Source: Vandiemenella viatica (lineage: Eukaryota > Arthropoda > Insecta > Orthoptera > Morabidae). From it: a stretch of DNA of 64,000 nt. Position 1 is the first letter of the stretch; the number at the start of each line of letters is the position of its first letter. Both the position numbers and the translations under genes were made by a program. The stretch lies in the NCBI GenBank assembly GCA_031002005.1, contig CM061921.1, forward strand, positions 170,632,935 through 170,696,934. Reading direction: 5' to 3'. Under the pieces are notes generated by a model that saw only the letters and a list, made by a program, of their open reading frames with translations, did no database searches and was not told the origin of the DNA. Below, one piece after another: positions 45,701 to 57,950 of the stretch.

Positions 45701-45825
45701 GCTTTCTTGGAAAGAATGAATGCCTATTGGAACAACAAGAACAACTCAAAGAAAACTTGATTGGGTCATTCTTAACATCTTCCATTTATTGGGAGAATTA
45801 GTAAATAATAATAATAAGAATAATT
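42739..45825 (+). pseudogene. RTE-like LINE, nearly full length, inactive
   Basis: An APE endonuclease comes first: IGIFNIQIII, then IQILALQETHFTDSETIGY (Glu block, about 42900-42970). A block with VKILLGDFNAQIGRER follows at 43255-43305. The RT spans about 43980-45130: EEIYAHIKKIKNNKTLGEDG, IALTHPLHKIG, CVFVDFKTAYDS-like text in another frame, and TGVRQGDGLSPLLFNVILDK. At the active site it reads FLVDLEILAE (about 44925-44955), where YADD is expected, so one catalytic Asp is gone. The thumb and C-terminus continue to about 45750 (RKIIRKILGARLTKDRYG, FFGHLKRLPRNRL). It ends in a short AATAATAATAA tail at about 45805-45825. At least eight stops or shifts. Confidence 0.85.
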
Positions 45826-45829
45826 TATC

Positions 45830-46112
45830 ATTTTCTACATGGATCATGAATATATTCACAAATGTATCTGATACTGGAGATCTCAATGGTAAGACATCAT
45901 TTTGTGTATAGTGGTAGTTGTTGAAGAAATAGTTTCGTCATAAGTATGTCAATGGCATAATTAATGTGGCTCTTTGTTTTTATAATCAGAGGATTTTATT
46001 AATCATTCCTAAACTTTTTTTAACTGGAATTTTTTGGTATATTTTCTCTATACCAAAGGATAAAAATGTTACTGAATTGAGTATCTGTTATGTTTTCTTT
46101 TTTTCCTTTTTT
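45830..46112. other. Intron sequence, nothing recognised
   Basis: AT-rich spacer between the RTE-like tail and a SINE. Confidence 0.5.
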
Positions 46113-46322
46113 ACTTATGGCATTATAGCTCTTCAATGTCAAGGTCATTATTGGCAGGAAAGGACCAGGACCAAGGAATAGGAAGGAATTCGAACATGGC
46201 CTTATGAAGGAAGCATTCCGGTATTCGCCTCTAGCGATGTGGAGAAACCATGGGAAAAACAAATTTGGAGGTCTGGACGGGGATTTGAACCCATGTCCTC
46301 CTGAATGCGAGAAGAGAGCGTG
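46113..46322 (-). repeat. tRNA-derived SINE copy 1
   Basis: Minus-strand head CTCGCATTCAGGAGGACATG, B-box-like GGTTCAAATCC, the body (CCATGGTTTCTCCACATC) and a tail TAAGTAAAAAAGG. The same order is found at 54892-55112, 57787-57950 and 60265-60502. Confidence 0.8.
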
Positions 46323-47105
46323 ATGTTTTCCATATGGTGTGAGGTATTTCTTATGCTCTTTCATTATAAAAGGTATATTTCTGAGAGAGCACTGAGGTTT
46401 GTCTGTGATGTGTGTTGCTTTTCTTTATCAGTGAATGTGAAATTAATGTTTTTTTACGTATTATTTTATATTATTCTGATATTGGTTACTACAGTCTGTT
46501 TTTCTGATACTGCTATTATTTTGCCCTTATCCGCTGTAGTGATTATCATGTTGTTTTTGTATATTTGCCTTCCTCTCTGTAACTTATGGCATGTATGTCA
46601 TTGTTTAATAGTATTTCAATTGTGTTAATGACTTTAATTACCATGGTATAAAATATGAATCTTCTTAAATTACAAATGACCACATCAGGCAAAAGGCACT
46701 ACATAGCTGAGGTCTATACTAAATTTACGGCAATAGTTTCATGCTGGCAGCTTATTATTATTTCATCAAAACAAATAATTCAAACTCTGGCAATACATAT
46801 AATTTTGATGAAGATTGACAGATTTAAAGTTGTAAACTGTCAAGTCACTCTCCAATTTCATTTTCCAGTGAAGACTCAGGTTCCCTGAGTGTCTGCACTT
46901 GTATAGCCCACGCCAGTCAATGGTTTGTTTGCAACACCAATGTCACATGTGCCAAGTGCTTCTCCATTACTGATACTGACGATTTAGGAGATTCATGCCT
47001 GAGTACAGAATTTGATAAGGCCCTAAAAGCCTAAAACAAAATACTAGGTCTAACACATGCAGGATACAAAAACAATACATAATGCCTATAAAATAAGACA
47101 GGCAA
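46323..47105. other. Intron sequence, nothing recognised
   Basis: T-rich sequence whose open frames (46305-46628, 46655-46888) are hydrophobic by composition and show no motif. Confidence 0.45.
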
Positions 47106-47109
47106 AACA

Positions 47110-47520
47110 AAGAAGAAAATCATAATAGACAAACTTTAATTCAAAAAGAGATTAGGCAAAATTTTAATCTGTCAACACAGATATGTAACTTTTATCTTGA
47201 TGAAGTGAATGAAAAATTTGTGTGTGGCATTAAGAAACAAGGATAAAGAAGCAGGATGTTTTTGATTTGTTGATGACAATCTCTTATTTGCACTTAGCAG
47301 TGAGGATATAAAAATATTACTGAATGCTTTGAACAAAATATTGAGAATGGAATTTGAACTAAATACAAACAGGAAATAAGTGCAGTAAAAGTCATAACAG
47401 TAAAAAATATGGAAAGGTTGAGTAGTAAGAGAATTCTGTTAATTAAGATGTTAGAAAGGTATCAAAAGTAGATCAGCAACAGCAAAAAGAGCAATCTACA
47501 ATGTGAGAAACTTTTAGTGT
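47110..47520 (+). pseudogene. LINE reverse-transcriptase scrap
   Basis: Short broken frames read RQNFNLSTQICNFYLDEVNE, KFVCGIKKQG, then CXDDNLLFALSSEDIKILLN (active-site box) and ILRMEFELNTN. This is the RT palm of an RTE-like LINE, probably related to 27610-28880. Borders are soft. Confidence 0.65.
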
Positions 47521-47722
47521 TAAATTTTAGACTCACTGAAAAAAACTATATGAAACTTGAAGTGACCCTATTGGTAACATTCATTATTGGTGAGAACCTG
47601 CAAATGTACTGATTTAATGTTCATATTGCCTTATTTTAAATTAATATCTGTGAGTCAATTCAATTTAATTATGCTGTCGATTTAGTTAACAGATTTTGAA
47701 AGTCTTGCAGTTATTGCAGTAA

Positions 47723-50015
47723 TGTTTATTGGCATTGATTACATGTATCTAAATGGTATCTCAGATCATGATGCCCAGCTATTATGTATCGAGTCCAGGA
47801 ACACTGTTAAACAGATAAAGAGAAGCTGGGTTTATAGAAGAAATATTAGTGAAAATAATATAAAACACTTCATAGATACCTTAAACAATGAAAACTGGTT
47901 AGAAGTATATAATGCGCAGGGTGTTAATGCGAAATTTGATTCCTTTCTGAATATATTTCTAACACTTTTTGAAGGTAGTTTCAAAAAAAGGAAAATTCTC
48001 AACACTCCAAACAATGAACTGGGCATGGGATGGATAACAAAGGGTATTAGAATCTCTAGTAAAACAAAGAGGGACCTTTATTTAAAAATGAGAGAATCAG
48101 ATAACTATGCACTGAAAGTTCACTATAAACTTTATTCTAAAATACTAAGAAATGTAATAAGGAAGGCCAAGAACAGGTACATATCGGCAAAAATGGAAAA
48201 TTCAGACAATAAAATGAGAACAATATGGAATATAATAAAGACTGAAACAGGAAAAACTGTAAATCACTCTAAAGACATAAAAATAGAACAAAATTGATAT
48301 GTGTATAGCGAAGTAGGGGAAGTTTGTGAAATATTTAACAAACATTTTACGTCAGTAGTAGATAAATTAGGCATAGAAAAGCAATCCCCACATAGTGCTC
48401 TAAGGCTACTTGAGACTGCTTTCCCAAATAGCTTTGTGGAGATGAAATTGCCACCAGTAACAGTCTCAGAAATAAATAAACTCATTAAACAATTAAAACC
48501 TAAAAAATCTTCCAGCTATGACAATATTTCAAGTAAATTACTGAAAAGATGTTCAGACTGTATCAGTCATGTACTTGCTCACATTTGTAACGAATCCTTA
48601 ATACAAGGTGTTTTTCCCGATAGACTAAAATATGCTGTTGTAAAACCATTATTTAAAAAAGGAGAAGTAACATGTGTAGACAACTATCGTCCCATTTCAT
48701 TACTTTCAACATTCTCAAAGGTTTTTGAAAAAGTGATGTATAGAAGAGTAATAAAACATGTTACACACTATAATATCCTCACTAATTCACAATTTGGGTT
48801 CAAAAAAGGATCATCCATAGAAATGGCTATATATTCATTTTTAAATAACACATTTGAGGAACTGAATAATAAAATGAATCCTGTAGGAATATTTTGTGAT
48901 CTTGCAAAAGCATTTGACTGTGTAAATCATGAATTACTTTTGAAAAAAATGGAATACTATGGTATTTTTGGGACCGCAGGTAAATGGTTTAAATCATACA
49001 TTGAAAGCCGATTGCTAAAAGTTTCAATTTTTGATTCTAAAATAAGTAAAGATGCTTCATCAGACTGGGAGAAAATAAAACATGGAATTACACAAGGCTC
49101 TGTCTTAGGTCCCCTCCTCTTTCTGTTATACATCAATGACCTTCCTTGAAATTTATCCGACAAAGTTAAGAGTGTTTTATTTGCAGATGACACTAACCTG
49201 ACTGTGCGTAAAACACCAAACAGTACTATAGAATTTAATGTAAATGAAGTACTTAGAGTAGTAGCAAATTGGTTTAAGGCAAATTCATTAAAATTAAATT
49301 TTGAAAAAAAAAAAAACACATTATATTAGGTTTAAAACAAAAAACTATGCACAGCCAGATATATGTACAAACTATAAAAACAATACAATCTTAGAAACAG
49401 AGAGTATAAAATTTCTTGGTATTAAAATAGATCAGAAACTCTGTTGGCATGATCATATCACTAGACTACTGGCAAAGTTAAGTAGTGCCACCTTCGCAAT
49501 ACGAACACTTTCTCTAACAGCAGATCTAGAATTAATGAAACAGGTGTACTCCTCATATTTTCATTCAGTAATGTCATATGGCATAATTTTTTGGGGAAAC
49601 TCTTCACAAAGGAAAAAAGTTTTCATAGCACAGAAAAGAGCTATTAGGTTTCTGTGTAGGGTAAAACCAAGAACTTCTTGCAGACAACTCTTTAAGAAAC
49701 TCAATATTCTTACAATGTATTCTCAGTATATATATTGCTCTCATGAGCTTTGTCATAGAAAATTTTAACCTGTTTACACCTAATTCACAGGTACACAGTT
49801 TCAATACAAGAAACAGAAATAACTTGCATAAAACACAAACATCTCTGTCATTAGTACAAAGAGGAGTTAATTATTCTGGGATACATCTGTTTAATAAACT
49901 ACCTAATTGTATAAAACAGTTTTCAGATAATAAAGATGTATTCAAACAAAAACTTAGAGATTATCTTATTGGCAACTCCTTCTACTCCATTCAAGAATTT
50001 GAAGAAAATAATTAA
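47723..50015 (+). pseudogene. Daphne/CR1-like ORF2, four breaks
   Basis: The RT blocks are well preserved: KQLKPKKSSSYDNISSKLLK, VVKPLFKKGEV, NYRPISLLSTFSKVFEKVMY, SQFGFKKGSS, GIFCDLAKAFDCVNHELLL (box A, Asp present), GITQGSVLGPLLFLLYINDL and KSVLFADDTNLTV, with FADD intact at about 49175-49195. The thumb follows with FLGIKIDQKLCWHDHI. The C-terminus has MSYGIIFWGNSSQRKKVFIA, then FNTRNRNN and GIHLFNKLP, which are typical of this group. Breaks are TGA at 48295-48297, TGA at 49147-49149 right after YINDLP, a shift at the A-run 49304-49316, and a shift near 49750. Reverse transcription of its own RNA would be its role if intact. Confidence 0.88.
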
Positions 50016-50090
50016 TTGTACTCATTATGACGTTTGCAAAACTTAGTTGCAAAAATGTATGTTTATTATTATTTCTTGTATTTGTAAAAT

Positions 50091-50111
50091 ATGTATATAT
50101 ATATATATATT
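50091..50111. repeat. (TA)n microsatellite
   Basis: About ten TA units in the 3' UTR of the Daphne-like LINE. Confidence 0.85.
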
Positions 50112-50240
50112 TACTATGATCTGACTCATATTATGTGTATATGTATCAACAATGACATGTTTCACATCCCAGAGGTACTTCCTCAGCAGGGATCCATGGA
50201 ACAAGATTGATAAATAAATAAAATAAATAAATAAATAATT

Positions 50241-52972
50241 GCCTTTCTTCAGAGAAATATAAAACTTAATAATGGACGTGACTCAGAGCAGTTATAAATT
50301 TTGGACAAAATGCAGTGGTGTTTCACCTGTAATGTAGCTACCAAAAAAGACAGTGTTTGGTGTAGGATCAGTTTTATAGCACCATAATCCACAGACCAGG
50401 CTTTCTTGGTAGAAATGTGACAGTGTAATCTTCCAAAAAAGAAAGCCACTTGAAGAGGGGGATTGGACTTGTATGTTAAACTATTTCCATGCCAAAAGTG
50501 AAAACAAACAAGAAGAAAGTTTTATATTCCCTTCTAACAATGAACAGCTTGTCTAGAGTCATGGGCGGCAGTCTCTGAATCTGTTAATTTGTGTTTCTAA
50601 CAAATTGTGAATTTTGTTGTTATATACTGGCCTATCGAGGAGGAGAGAAAGAAAATCGAAAATCCATATCCTGTGGAGAGTTGACCTGGGACCTCACTAA
50701 GATGGCATGGACACTCTGATCTGAAGGTAGCCGAGGGCGATTTTGAGAGCTACAGCTGGCTACAGCTGACCACAGCACAGACAACTTGCATGACTCCAAG
50801 GGATGATACCTGCTTGAGTGGACAGAGATCATGCCCAGCTAATCGAAGGACAAAACATGCCAGGCCGCTACACTGCTGAGCCTGACACAAAGCCATTGCC
50901 TGTCGGCTACCCTACTCTCCTCAGCATCTTGTCTTAATGGTAATCTTTGTGCTAGGATTTGTTATTTACGATATATAATTAAATAGAAAATAAATATTGT
51001 TTAAAATAATTATTGATAAAAAACATAAATGTCATAATAAGATTTTTATATATACAAGCAATGGGTTTACTGGAATTGGAATGGTAGAAAGGATGGTAGT
51101 AAGTGAGACTGGAGCTTGGGGAATGTTTGGTTTTCAGTTTATGCTCGTAGGCAAATACCCACCTATGAAGTTCAGATGGGGAAGTGGTTTCAGGGAGGAC
51201 TCTGATGGCTCTGACTGTGATGTAGTTACTGAAGCCGTGAAAGTGGTAAGACCTGAGAGGGACTGCATCTATATGATTTAGATTTTGGGAGTAAAATGCC
51301 TGTTGTTACCATTTGTCCTGATGGACTGCTGATTTGTGGGAGGCCAATGTACAAACTACATCAGAGAAAACAGATAAGCTATTACATGAGGATGTTCATG
51401 TTGTTGTGGCATAACTAATGATGGAGAAGGTTTCCCCAGTAGTACGGATGGAAAAGGTTGTTATGGGTAGCTGAATAGATTTAGTAAGTTTTCAAATGAA
51501 GTCATTTACAGTGGTAGGAGTTGTGATATGGTTAAGAGTAGTTAGGAAAGGTATCTGTCTATAAGATTATTTTTTATATTCAGTGGTCTGCTGAGGATCA
51601 TGCAAGGTATTGTGAGAATGTGATACATTTATAGGAAATCTCTAAAGTCACATACATAGAAAATGATCTGGTTTAGACAGTTCAAGACCAGGAGAGACAT
51701 AGGTGAGGATGACATGATTCTATATTGGATTGGTTTGTTCATGCCATATGCTTGGTTGTAGTGGATGGATTATGGCATGGGAGGTGTACTGACAGGCTGA
51801 GTTATGGGGATAATTGCAAGATGTGAGGCTTGTATAAAATTTTTAGAGTGCTGTGTTAGGTATTCATGACCTGAACAGATGTGTATGCCTAGGATAGTTA
51901 GGCTATCAGGACAATAGTGATTATGTGAAAGGAGTGACAACCATCAATGTACATACTGTTGGAGGTTTTTGAGTTTGATATGGACAGAGGTAAGTGACCA
52001 TTCTGCAGGGAGATGTGCACATGGAGAATGATGAGATGGGTTTAGGAGCAGGAACATGTGAAGTTTGCAGAATGGATGCTCGTAAAGGAATTATGAGATC
52101 ATAGCTAAAATTTCTGATTACAATAAATTGATGTATCTCTACATGAGAACCCAGAAAACCATATCAATGGACACAGATGTACTAAACACTTCAGTGAAGC
52201 AGTCCGTTAGTTTCTGAATGTTGTAAGCAATTATTAACAAACACATCAGGTACCAACCAGCTATATAAACTCATACCTTTCACTGTAATAATTGGAGATT
52301 CTGATCAACCAGTTCTTAAAAAAACTAATCACAGAATCAGTTGAACACACCATTTCATCTGCAGAAACCCCCATTATCCAAGTAACAAAAAAATACATGG
52401 GGCAGTGCTTTAATAATACAAAAAGTGAGCAACTAGCATAAGAAGTAGCTTTTCTTTTTTCCCATGATATACTAGCCTTTTAGGAGAATAAATAAATAAT
52501 AAAAAACCCAGATGTAACACTATCTGAACGTTTGAAGATAATCACTAAATTACTTTTAAGTACAGTACATTTAATTAAAAACAGAAAAACTAACTGCAAA
52601 TAGATAACAGAAACAACAGATTCTTTTTATCTATTAGCAAACAGCTAAATAAAGCTTTTTTAAAAAACTATTGGAGTAAGTTAGTTGCTAAAAAACAACA
52701 TTTTATAGAAAAAATTCTGTTACCATCTGTCCTGCCTGTAACACATTGGCTTAGTATGCTTACTGCCAAAGGATCCAACCAGCATTCAGGTTGCAAACAG
52801 AGTTTTATTTATGCATTACACAATGTGACAAACAGTTACTGAAATGTCATTAACATACACTTCTAACACTGTTCCAAATTAATTACCCAATCACATGATC
52901 TTAAAGCAAACAATCCACAAATGAAAGTATTATGAATACACACAGTATTTCGACAAGAATTTTGGAACTTAC
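50241..52972. other. Intron sequence without a recognised element
   Basis: The part at 51050-52100 is G/T-rich on the plus strand and unlike its AT-rich surroundings, so it is probably an old repeat. Its minus strand is Pro/His/Ser-rich with many stops, and I recognise no family. The 94-codon frame at 50997-51281 has no splice support. Confidence 0.4.
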
Positions 52973-53111
52973 CGCATCAAATGTTAGATCAAGGAAAAGT
53001 TCTTGAATGAATCGACGAGCAATGAGACGATATGTAGAACTTCCCAGTCTGTGTGATACTTCAGAGTAAAGGCAGGTATCTTGAAAGCTACCTGGGTATT
53101 TCTGCTTCAAT
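52973..53111 (-). CDS. Host gene, internal coding exon (third from last seen)
   Basis: The exon is 139 nt, bounded by acceptor TTATTTTCAG (AG at 53112-53113) and donor GTAAGT right after GATGCG (GT at 52971-52972). It encodes LKQKYPGSFQDTCLYSEVSH, then RLGSSTYRLIARRFIQELF and LDLTFDA. Its first base completes a codon with the two bases left by the exon at 61752-61878, and it ends in phase 0 to join the terminal exon at 22521. The sequence reads like a conserved helical domain with one Cys and paired Arg. No break is present. I do not recognise the family. Confidence 0.88.
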
Positions 53112-53113
53112 CT

Positions 53114-54790
53114 GAAAATAATTAAGTACATACATGAAACAATACAAATAATGTTCTGTACCCATTAACATAGTCAGGCATGCCTTTAAAATATTCACCT
53201 AGGTAGATTTACAGTAATAATTTTGTCACAACTCTTTTACCATATCAATGACAGGTTTTGTGGGGACACCTGAAGGTAGGTCATATGAGTGTCCCTTTAT
53301 AAATGGAGGGGTAGATGAGGACAGAAAAAGTAGTTGTTTTCTAATGGTGCTTTTCCTTTCATATTATTTACAGTTTTTATTTTGTTAATAAATTTCAGCT
53401 GAGAAACTTTCCATATCAGTCTTGCATTCCATCTGCTTCCTGAGATTCACACACACAATGTAGTGTTTTGGCATACAACACATGTTTCCTTTTTGTTGAA
53501 TAAAACTATTTTCTAATTTGTAACAGATAAACATGCATTTATTGATTTTTATACCTGACACAAAACAAAAATGCATTTTCTTAAGATAGTTGGCATCAGA
53601 TATAAACAATAAAGGATTCTTTTTTTCAGAAGTTTTCAAGTCAGAAAACATTTGTGTTCAACAAACAGGAAATGTGTTTTGTATTCCAAAACACTATAGT
53701 ATGTGTCTGAAATTCTAGAAGCAGGTAGAACACAAGACTATTATGGAAAATTTCTCAACTGAAATGTAGTAAGAAAATAAAAACTGTAAGTAAAGTGAAA
53801 TTTTATAACTGATATTTAATAACAGAATACTATTATTATTTCCACAAACATAGTATCACAATAACTTGTTTTAAGGAATCGAGCATGATTTAATAAAGTG
53901 AAAAGCATATGCCAAAATAAAGGAAAAATCTAGAAATAGACAAGATTCACTCTAATAACTTTATTTAGATATTATTCCATGGAACTTAAGTACAATATTT
54001 TTGGAAACTTTTCTTCAATTATACAACACAATACCCAATACAGTAACAAAAAAGAAATAATTGCTGGCTAATAGCTGGTTTTAAGCTTACTGGTTCAGCT
54101 ATGCTGAGAATCATTAAGATTTCGTACAGAATTTTGTTCTTTAATTCATACAATGATCTGAGTCAAGGGAGTTGATTGGAGACCATTAGTAGAGGGAGAA
54201 ATCGAACAGGAGGTGCCTGATGATCCACCGAAGCAGAAATATTAAATGATACAAGGAACTCAAATGTGATAATTCACAATACAATGGAAATATCATTTAT
54301 TTCGTCTTATTCAGATTTTGAGACATGAAAAAGAAAATATGAAGACGTGGTGACAGTTTTGGAGCACTTTGGCTCGGTGATGCAGTTCATACAGTATTAC
54401 AATGGAAATGAACTTGATAGCTGCTGTCCAAAGTCTTTATTTCTGTCCAAGTGCAATGCAGAATACATTCATCAGTTTCCATTATTTCTAGCTCTACTTC
54501 TCTATTTTCTGTCTTAAAATCTATTTAATCTTAAGAATTACAACAGAGAAAAACTTCTTTTTGCATCTTACTATATTACAGCTGGTACATCAATATAACT
54601 AACATAGTAACACATTTCTATGATGGTAATTGAGACAGTTTCAACTACATTGTTAACATCATTGATCCCTGTACTAGAGGTAAGATGTTAACAGACATTT
54701 TTAAAATGCAGATTTAAACAAGGTTAATTAAATATGGAATGTTAGTGGAACATTTGCAACACTATTATATTACTGCATTGGATCTTTGGT
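53114..54790. other. Intron sequence, nothing recognised
   Basis: AT-rich, no repeat signature or coding frame that I can support. Confidence 0.5.
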
Positions 54791-54794
54791 GAGG

Positions 54795-55520
54795 AACAGT
54801 AGATATGAGGCAGTGGGTTAACAAAAGTGGCTGATCAGGTACACATCATGGAATTGTTTGGGGAAGAACTTCAGGGGAATTCACAGCTTTTTTTGCTTAA
54901 GGCCACATTTACATCGACGTCATTACAGGCAGGAAAGGACTGGGGCAGTGAATGGGAAGTAATTCAACCATGGCCTTTTGAAGGAACCATCATGGCATTT
55001 GCCTAGAGTGATTTGAGGAAACCATAGCATATCCAAATTCAGATGGCAGGACGGTGATTTAAACCCACTTCCTCCCAAAAGCGAGTCCAGAGCGTTATCA
55101 CCCACCCACCATGCTTGGTAAATTCATGACAGAGGTGCTGCAGAAACATGCCTGGGACAGAGAGTCACCCTGGCATCACAGTGGTGCTCTTTTGAAGTCA
55201 AGGTCAACTCCAATCGCTATCCCATATGGCATGCATTAAAGAGAGGCAACAGTTAAAAGCCTGAAGCATGGACACAGTATCAGGAAGGACACTGAAAGTG
55301 ACAACTGGGCAGCTAATAGAACACAGAGAGAGAACGGTTAGAAAACTACAGTATGTGAGTAAAAAAGCTTTTAAAGTAATGTTCTCAAGACACATGAAAA
55401 TCAGGAGGAAGTGTTAAAAACCATGTACTGTGGAAGCACAAGTTTTCTTGGAATCTGGACAGCTTGAGAGGAGAAGGGACCATTCCTTTAGCCAAACATG
55501 AATTGTTAAATAAGGAGCAG
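54795..55520. repeat. Dispersed repeat, copy 1 (with SINE inside)
   Basis: AAGTGGCTGATCAGGTACAC at about 54824, GGCATCACAG near 55170, and CTTTAGCCAAACATGAATTG near 55487 recur in order at 59150-59482. Copy 1 has a SINE inserted at 54892-55112. The overall match is diverged, so it is old. I do not know the family. Confidence 0.6.
54892..55112 (-). repeat. tRNA-derived SINE copy 2
   Basis: Minus strand: GGGTGATAACGCTCTGGACT, CGCTTTTGGGAGGAAGTG, B-box-like GGTTTAAATCACC, body CCATGATGGTTCCTTCAAAA, and a tail ending CTTAAGCAAAAAAAG. It lies within the dispersed repeat at 54795-55520. Confidence 0.8.
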
Positions 55521-55524
55521 GGAG

Positions 55525-56323
55525 AGTGATTGTTGGCCTTGAGGTGTGTAATCAGTAGCACAGCTAACAATGTCAGAGCAAGACATACACAACTCATTTG
55601 CACAACATGTAGTTATTAAATTTCTCACTTGTGAAGGAGAGAAACCAACCCAAATTCTGCAGAGATTAAAGACACAGTTTGGGGATAATAAACCATCAAG
55701 GATTAATTTGTTTGCCTGGCACAAGGAATTCCTGAAGGGCCATGAAGAGGTTAAAAATAAGAGCCACAATTGTCATCCACAGACATGCATTACAGAGCAG
55801 AACATTCGCACAATTTATGAGTAATTTTGCACATTGATTTTTTGCATAGACATTGCACCATCAATACAGTGTACTACTGCAACGTTTTGGACAAAGTTAA
55901 TCTTGCTTATTGTCAAAAAAGACGTGACCAGCTGATAAGAGATGTGATACTTCTCCATGACAATGCTCAGCCTCACACTGCAGCTCTCACTCAAGTAAAA
56001 TTGGAGAAAATGAACTGGACGTCACTTGATCATCCTCCTCACAGCCCTGACCTATCACCCTGTAATTTTCATCTCTTTGGACCACTGAAAGAAGCACTTG
56101 GAGGCCAACGATTTGAAGATCATGATGTGGTGGAGGGCTTTGTGGCCAATTGCCTACTGACACAACACCATTTCTTTTACGATTATGGCATCAAAAATCT
56201 TCCAATACATTAGAAAAAATTGATTTCAAAAGCAGGAGATTATGTTGAGAAATAATATGTACTTGGTTGATTTGCTATTGTAAATAATGAAAAAAGTACC
56301 ATTTATATTTGATCTACCCTCAT
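55525..56323 (+). pseudogene. mariner-like element with large internal deletion
   Basis: The first frame (55570-55824) encodes a mariner N-terminus: VIKFLTCEGEKPTQILQRLK and RINLFAWHKEFLKGHEEVKN, a helix-turn-helix pair. The second (55827-56213) jumps to the late catalytic core: TINTVYYCNVLDKV, then VILLHDNAQPHTAA (second Asp) and HSPDLSPCNFHLFGPLKEAL. The third catalytic Asp (usual S/C-D-F/Y-HLF) is Asn. About 130-150 residues including the first Asp (GDE) are missing. A probable right end, GATCTACCCTCA, lies at 56313-56324; I could not find a left end. Confidence 0.85.
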
Positions 56324-56324
56324 A

Positions 56325-57503
56325 TCTGTGTATAAGAAGGATCAATGTTAGAATTTGCACCTCTGTGCATACGTAACCTTCAGCAAGTCACCATCTATTA
56401 CCGGATTATGCAGGCAGCCATGATGCAATATACTAGTTTCCTTCAAGGATACAGCCCAGTTGACTATGACACTGAGTTCAGGAAACGCAGAAGACAACAC
56501 CCATCAAAGGCAGGGCATATGATTTGTCTCAGTGTGGCCACTGCCTTGCTCAACGTGTTGTTAGGATGTAATAAAATTATCACATAAAATGTTTGTGGTC
56601 CACAGCAAACTGATTAGTCATCCAAAAAGTACACCTTGTTATTAATCTCAGGTTCTGCTAGCTCATTAAAGGATTGTGTTGAATCAAGGTCCACAACCAG
56701 TTGAAGAATAATAATTCATCTTGTTTAGTTTTTTGTAATGAGTTAACATTAAACGTATGTCTGAACTACTTCAAAGTTATTTGGGTGGTTTATAATCATT
56801 TACTTCCATCAATTAGGTAACAAGAATGTGATAAAAAGAAATGCTGAGAGGCAATACTTATATGGAAATGAAAGAGAAATTATACCTAACACTCACCCAA
56901 GTTAAAGGGAGGAGGGCAGTAGCAACAAAAAATGTAATTCACAAAGAAAAAAAAACACAATGCTCTTTGTCAAGAAAATAGGAACATGTGAATGAGCTCA
57001 CACTTGCATCTTTGCTCAACAGTCACATGTGGGATTTAAATTACTTCATCATAAGATCATCTATCATGCTAGTTACATTTGCTTTACCTTCCACACATTA
57101 AAACCATATTGAAATTAATGGCTACCACTTAACCAGCTATTACATTTTGGCTCCCATCATTGAAGAATGTTAACTGGTCATTACATACTGAACTCAAAAT
57201 TCAAGGCTTAGATGTGTCTAAGAAATCAGCTATCACATATTGAATCCCCCAAAGCAAAAATTTCAAGATTTTGCTGCAGACAAAACGGACTAGTTTATAG
57301 AATCATCATGTGTTTTCAGTTTGGCATTTGCAGCTCCAGAGCATGATGTATGTTATCTCCGTATACGGGTATGGTTGTAATAATTTTCTTTCAGGAGTCA
57401 CAGTTTTTTTTGCAGCACAGTCTGTACACCGAATTACAGCATTGATCTAAATAACACTGCAATAACAATGCATCATATTGTTTTGAACACGTTTTTATAT
57501 ATA

Positions 57504-57534
<31 letters not shown>

Positions 57535-57786
57535 AAGCCATGCACAGTCAACATGTTTTAACAACAACAATCCTTCACAATTCAGAGCCCTCTCTCTGAT
57601 GTCACGGTAACTAGCAAGTTTGCCGTTACATAATGGGATAATCATAAGAGGTAAATCTAATTAAATGTGTGAACATTCCCACCCCAATATGGTAACAAGA
57701 ATGATAGCAAGGAAAAAGGAAGCAGCTTTTAGGCAACAAAAATCACGAAGGATAGGGGAAATAAAAAAAAAAAAAAACTTTTTTTT
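56325..57786. other. Intron sequence with a (TA)n run
   Basis: No coding frame supported. The frame at 56345-56587 has no motif. Confidence 0.45.
57495..57535. repeat. (TA)n microsatellite
   Basis: About 40 bp of alternating TA with a single TT break near 57510. Confidence 0.9.
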
Positions 57787-57950
57787 ACTTATGGCTTTGC
57801 CTTGTCAACGTCGAGGTCATTAGAGGTGGGATGCGACTGGGGACGAGAAATGGGAAGGAATTCAGCCATGGACTTTTTTTAAGGAAGCATCCTGGCATTT
57901 GCATGGAGTGATTTGTGAAAACCATGGAAAACCAAAATCTGGAAGCCCGG
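57787..57950 (-). repeat. tRNA-derived SINE copy 3, head missing
   Basis: The tail (CCATAAGTAAAAAAAAG on minus) and body (CCATGGTTTTCACAAATCAC, TGCCAGGATGCTTCC) match the other SINEs. The tRNA-like head is replaced by a foldback element that begins at about 57950. Confidence 0.75.

Larger units (their letters stand above)
47723..50240 (+). mobile_element. Daphne/CR1-like LINE, 5'-truncated, the youngest LINE here
   Basis: The copy begins in the end of the endonuclease (GISDHDAQLL) and ends in a (AAATA)n-type tail at 50208-50240. Between them the ORF2 frame is long and mostly open. A 3' UTR of about 200 bp (50015-50207) includes a (TA)n run. The low number of breaks compared with neighbours suggests a recent insertion. 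Clade name is by pattern only. Confidence 0.85.

Noticed and set aside
46305..46628. Hydrophobic 107-codon frame that could suggest a membrane protein
   Set aside because: The T-rich base composition explains the hydrophobicity, and it begins inside a SINE.
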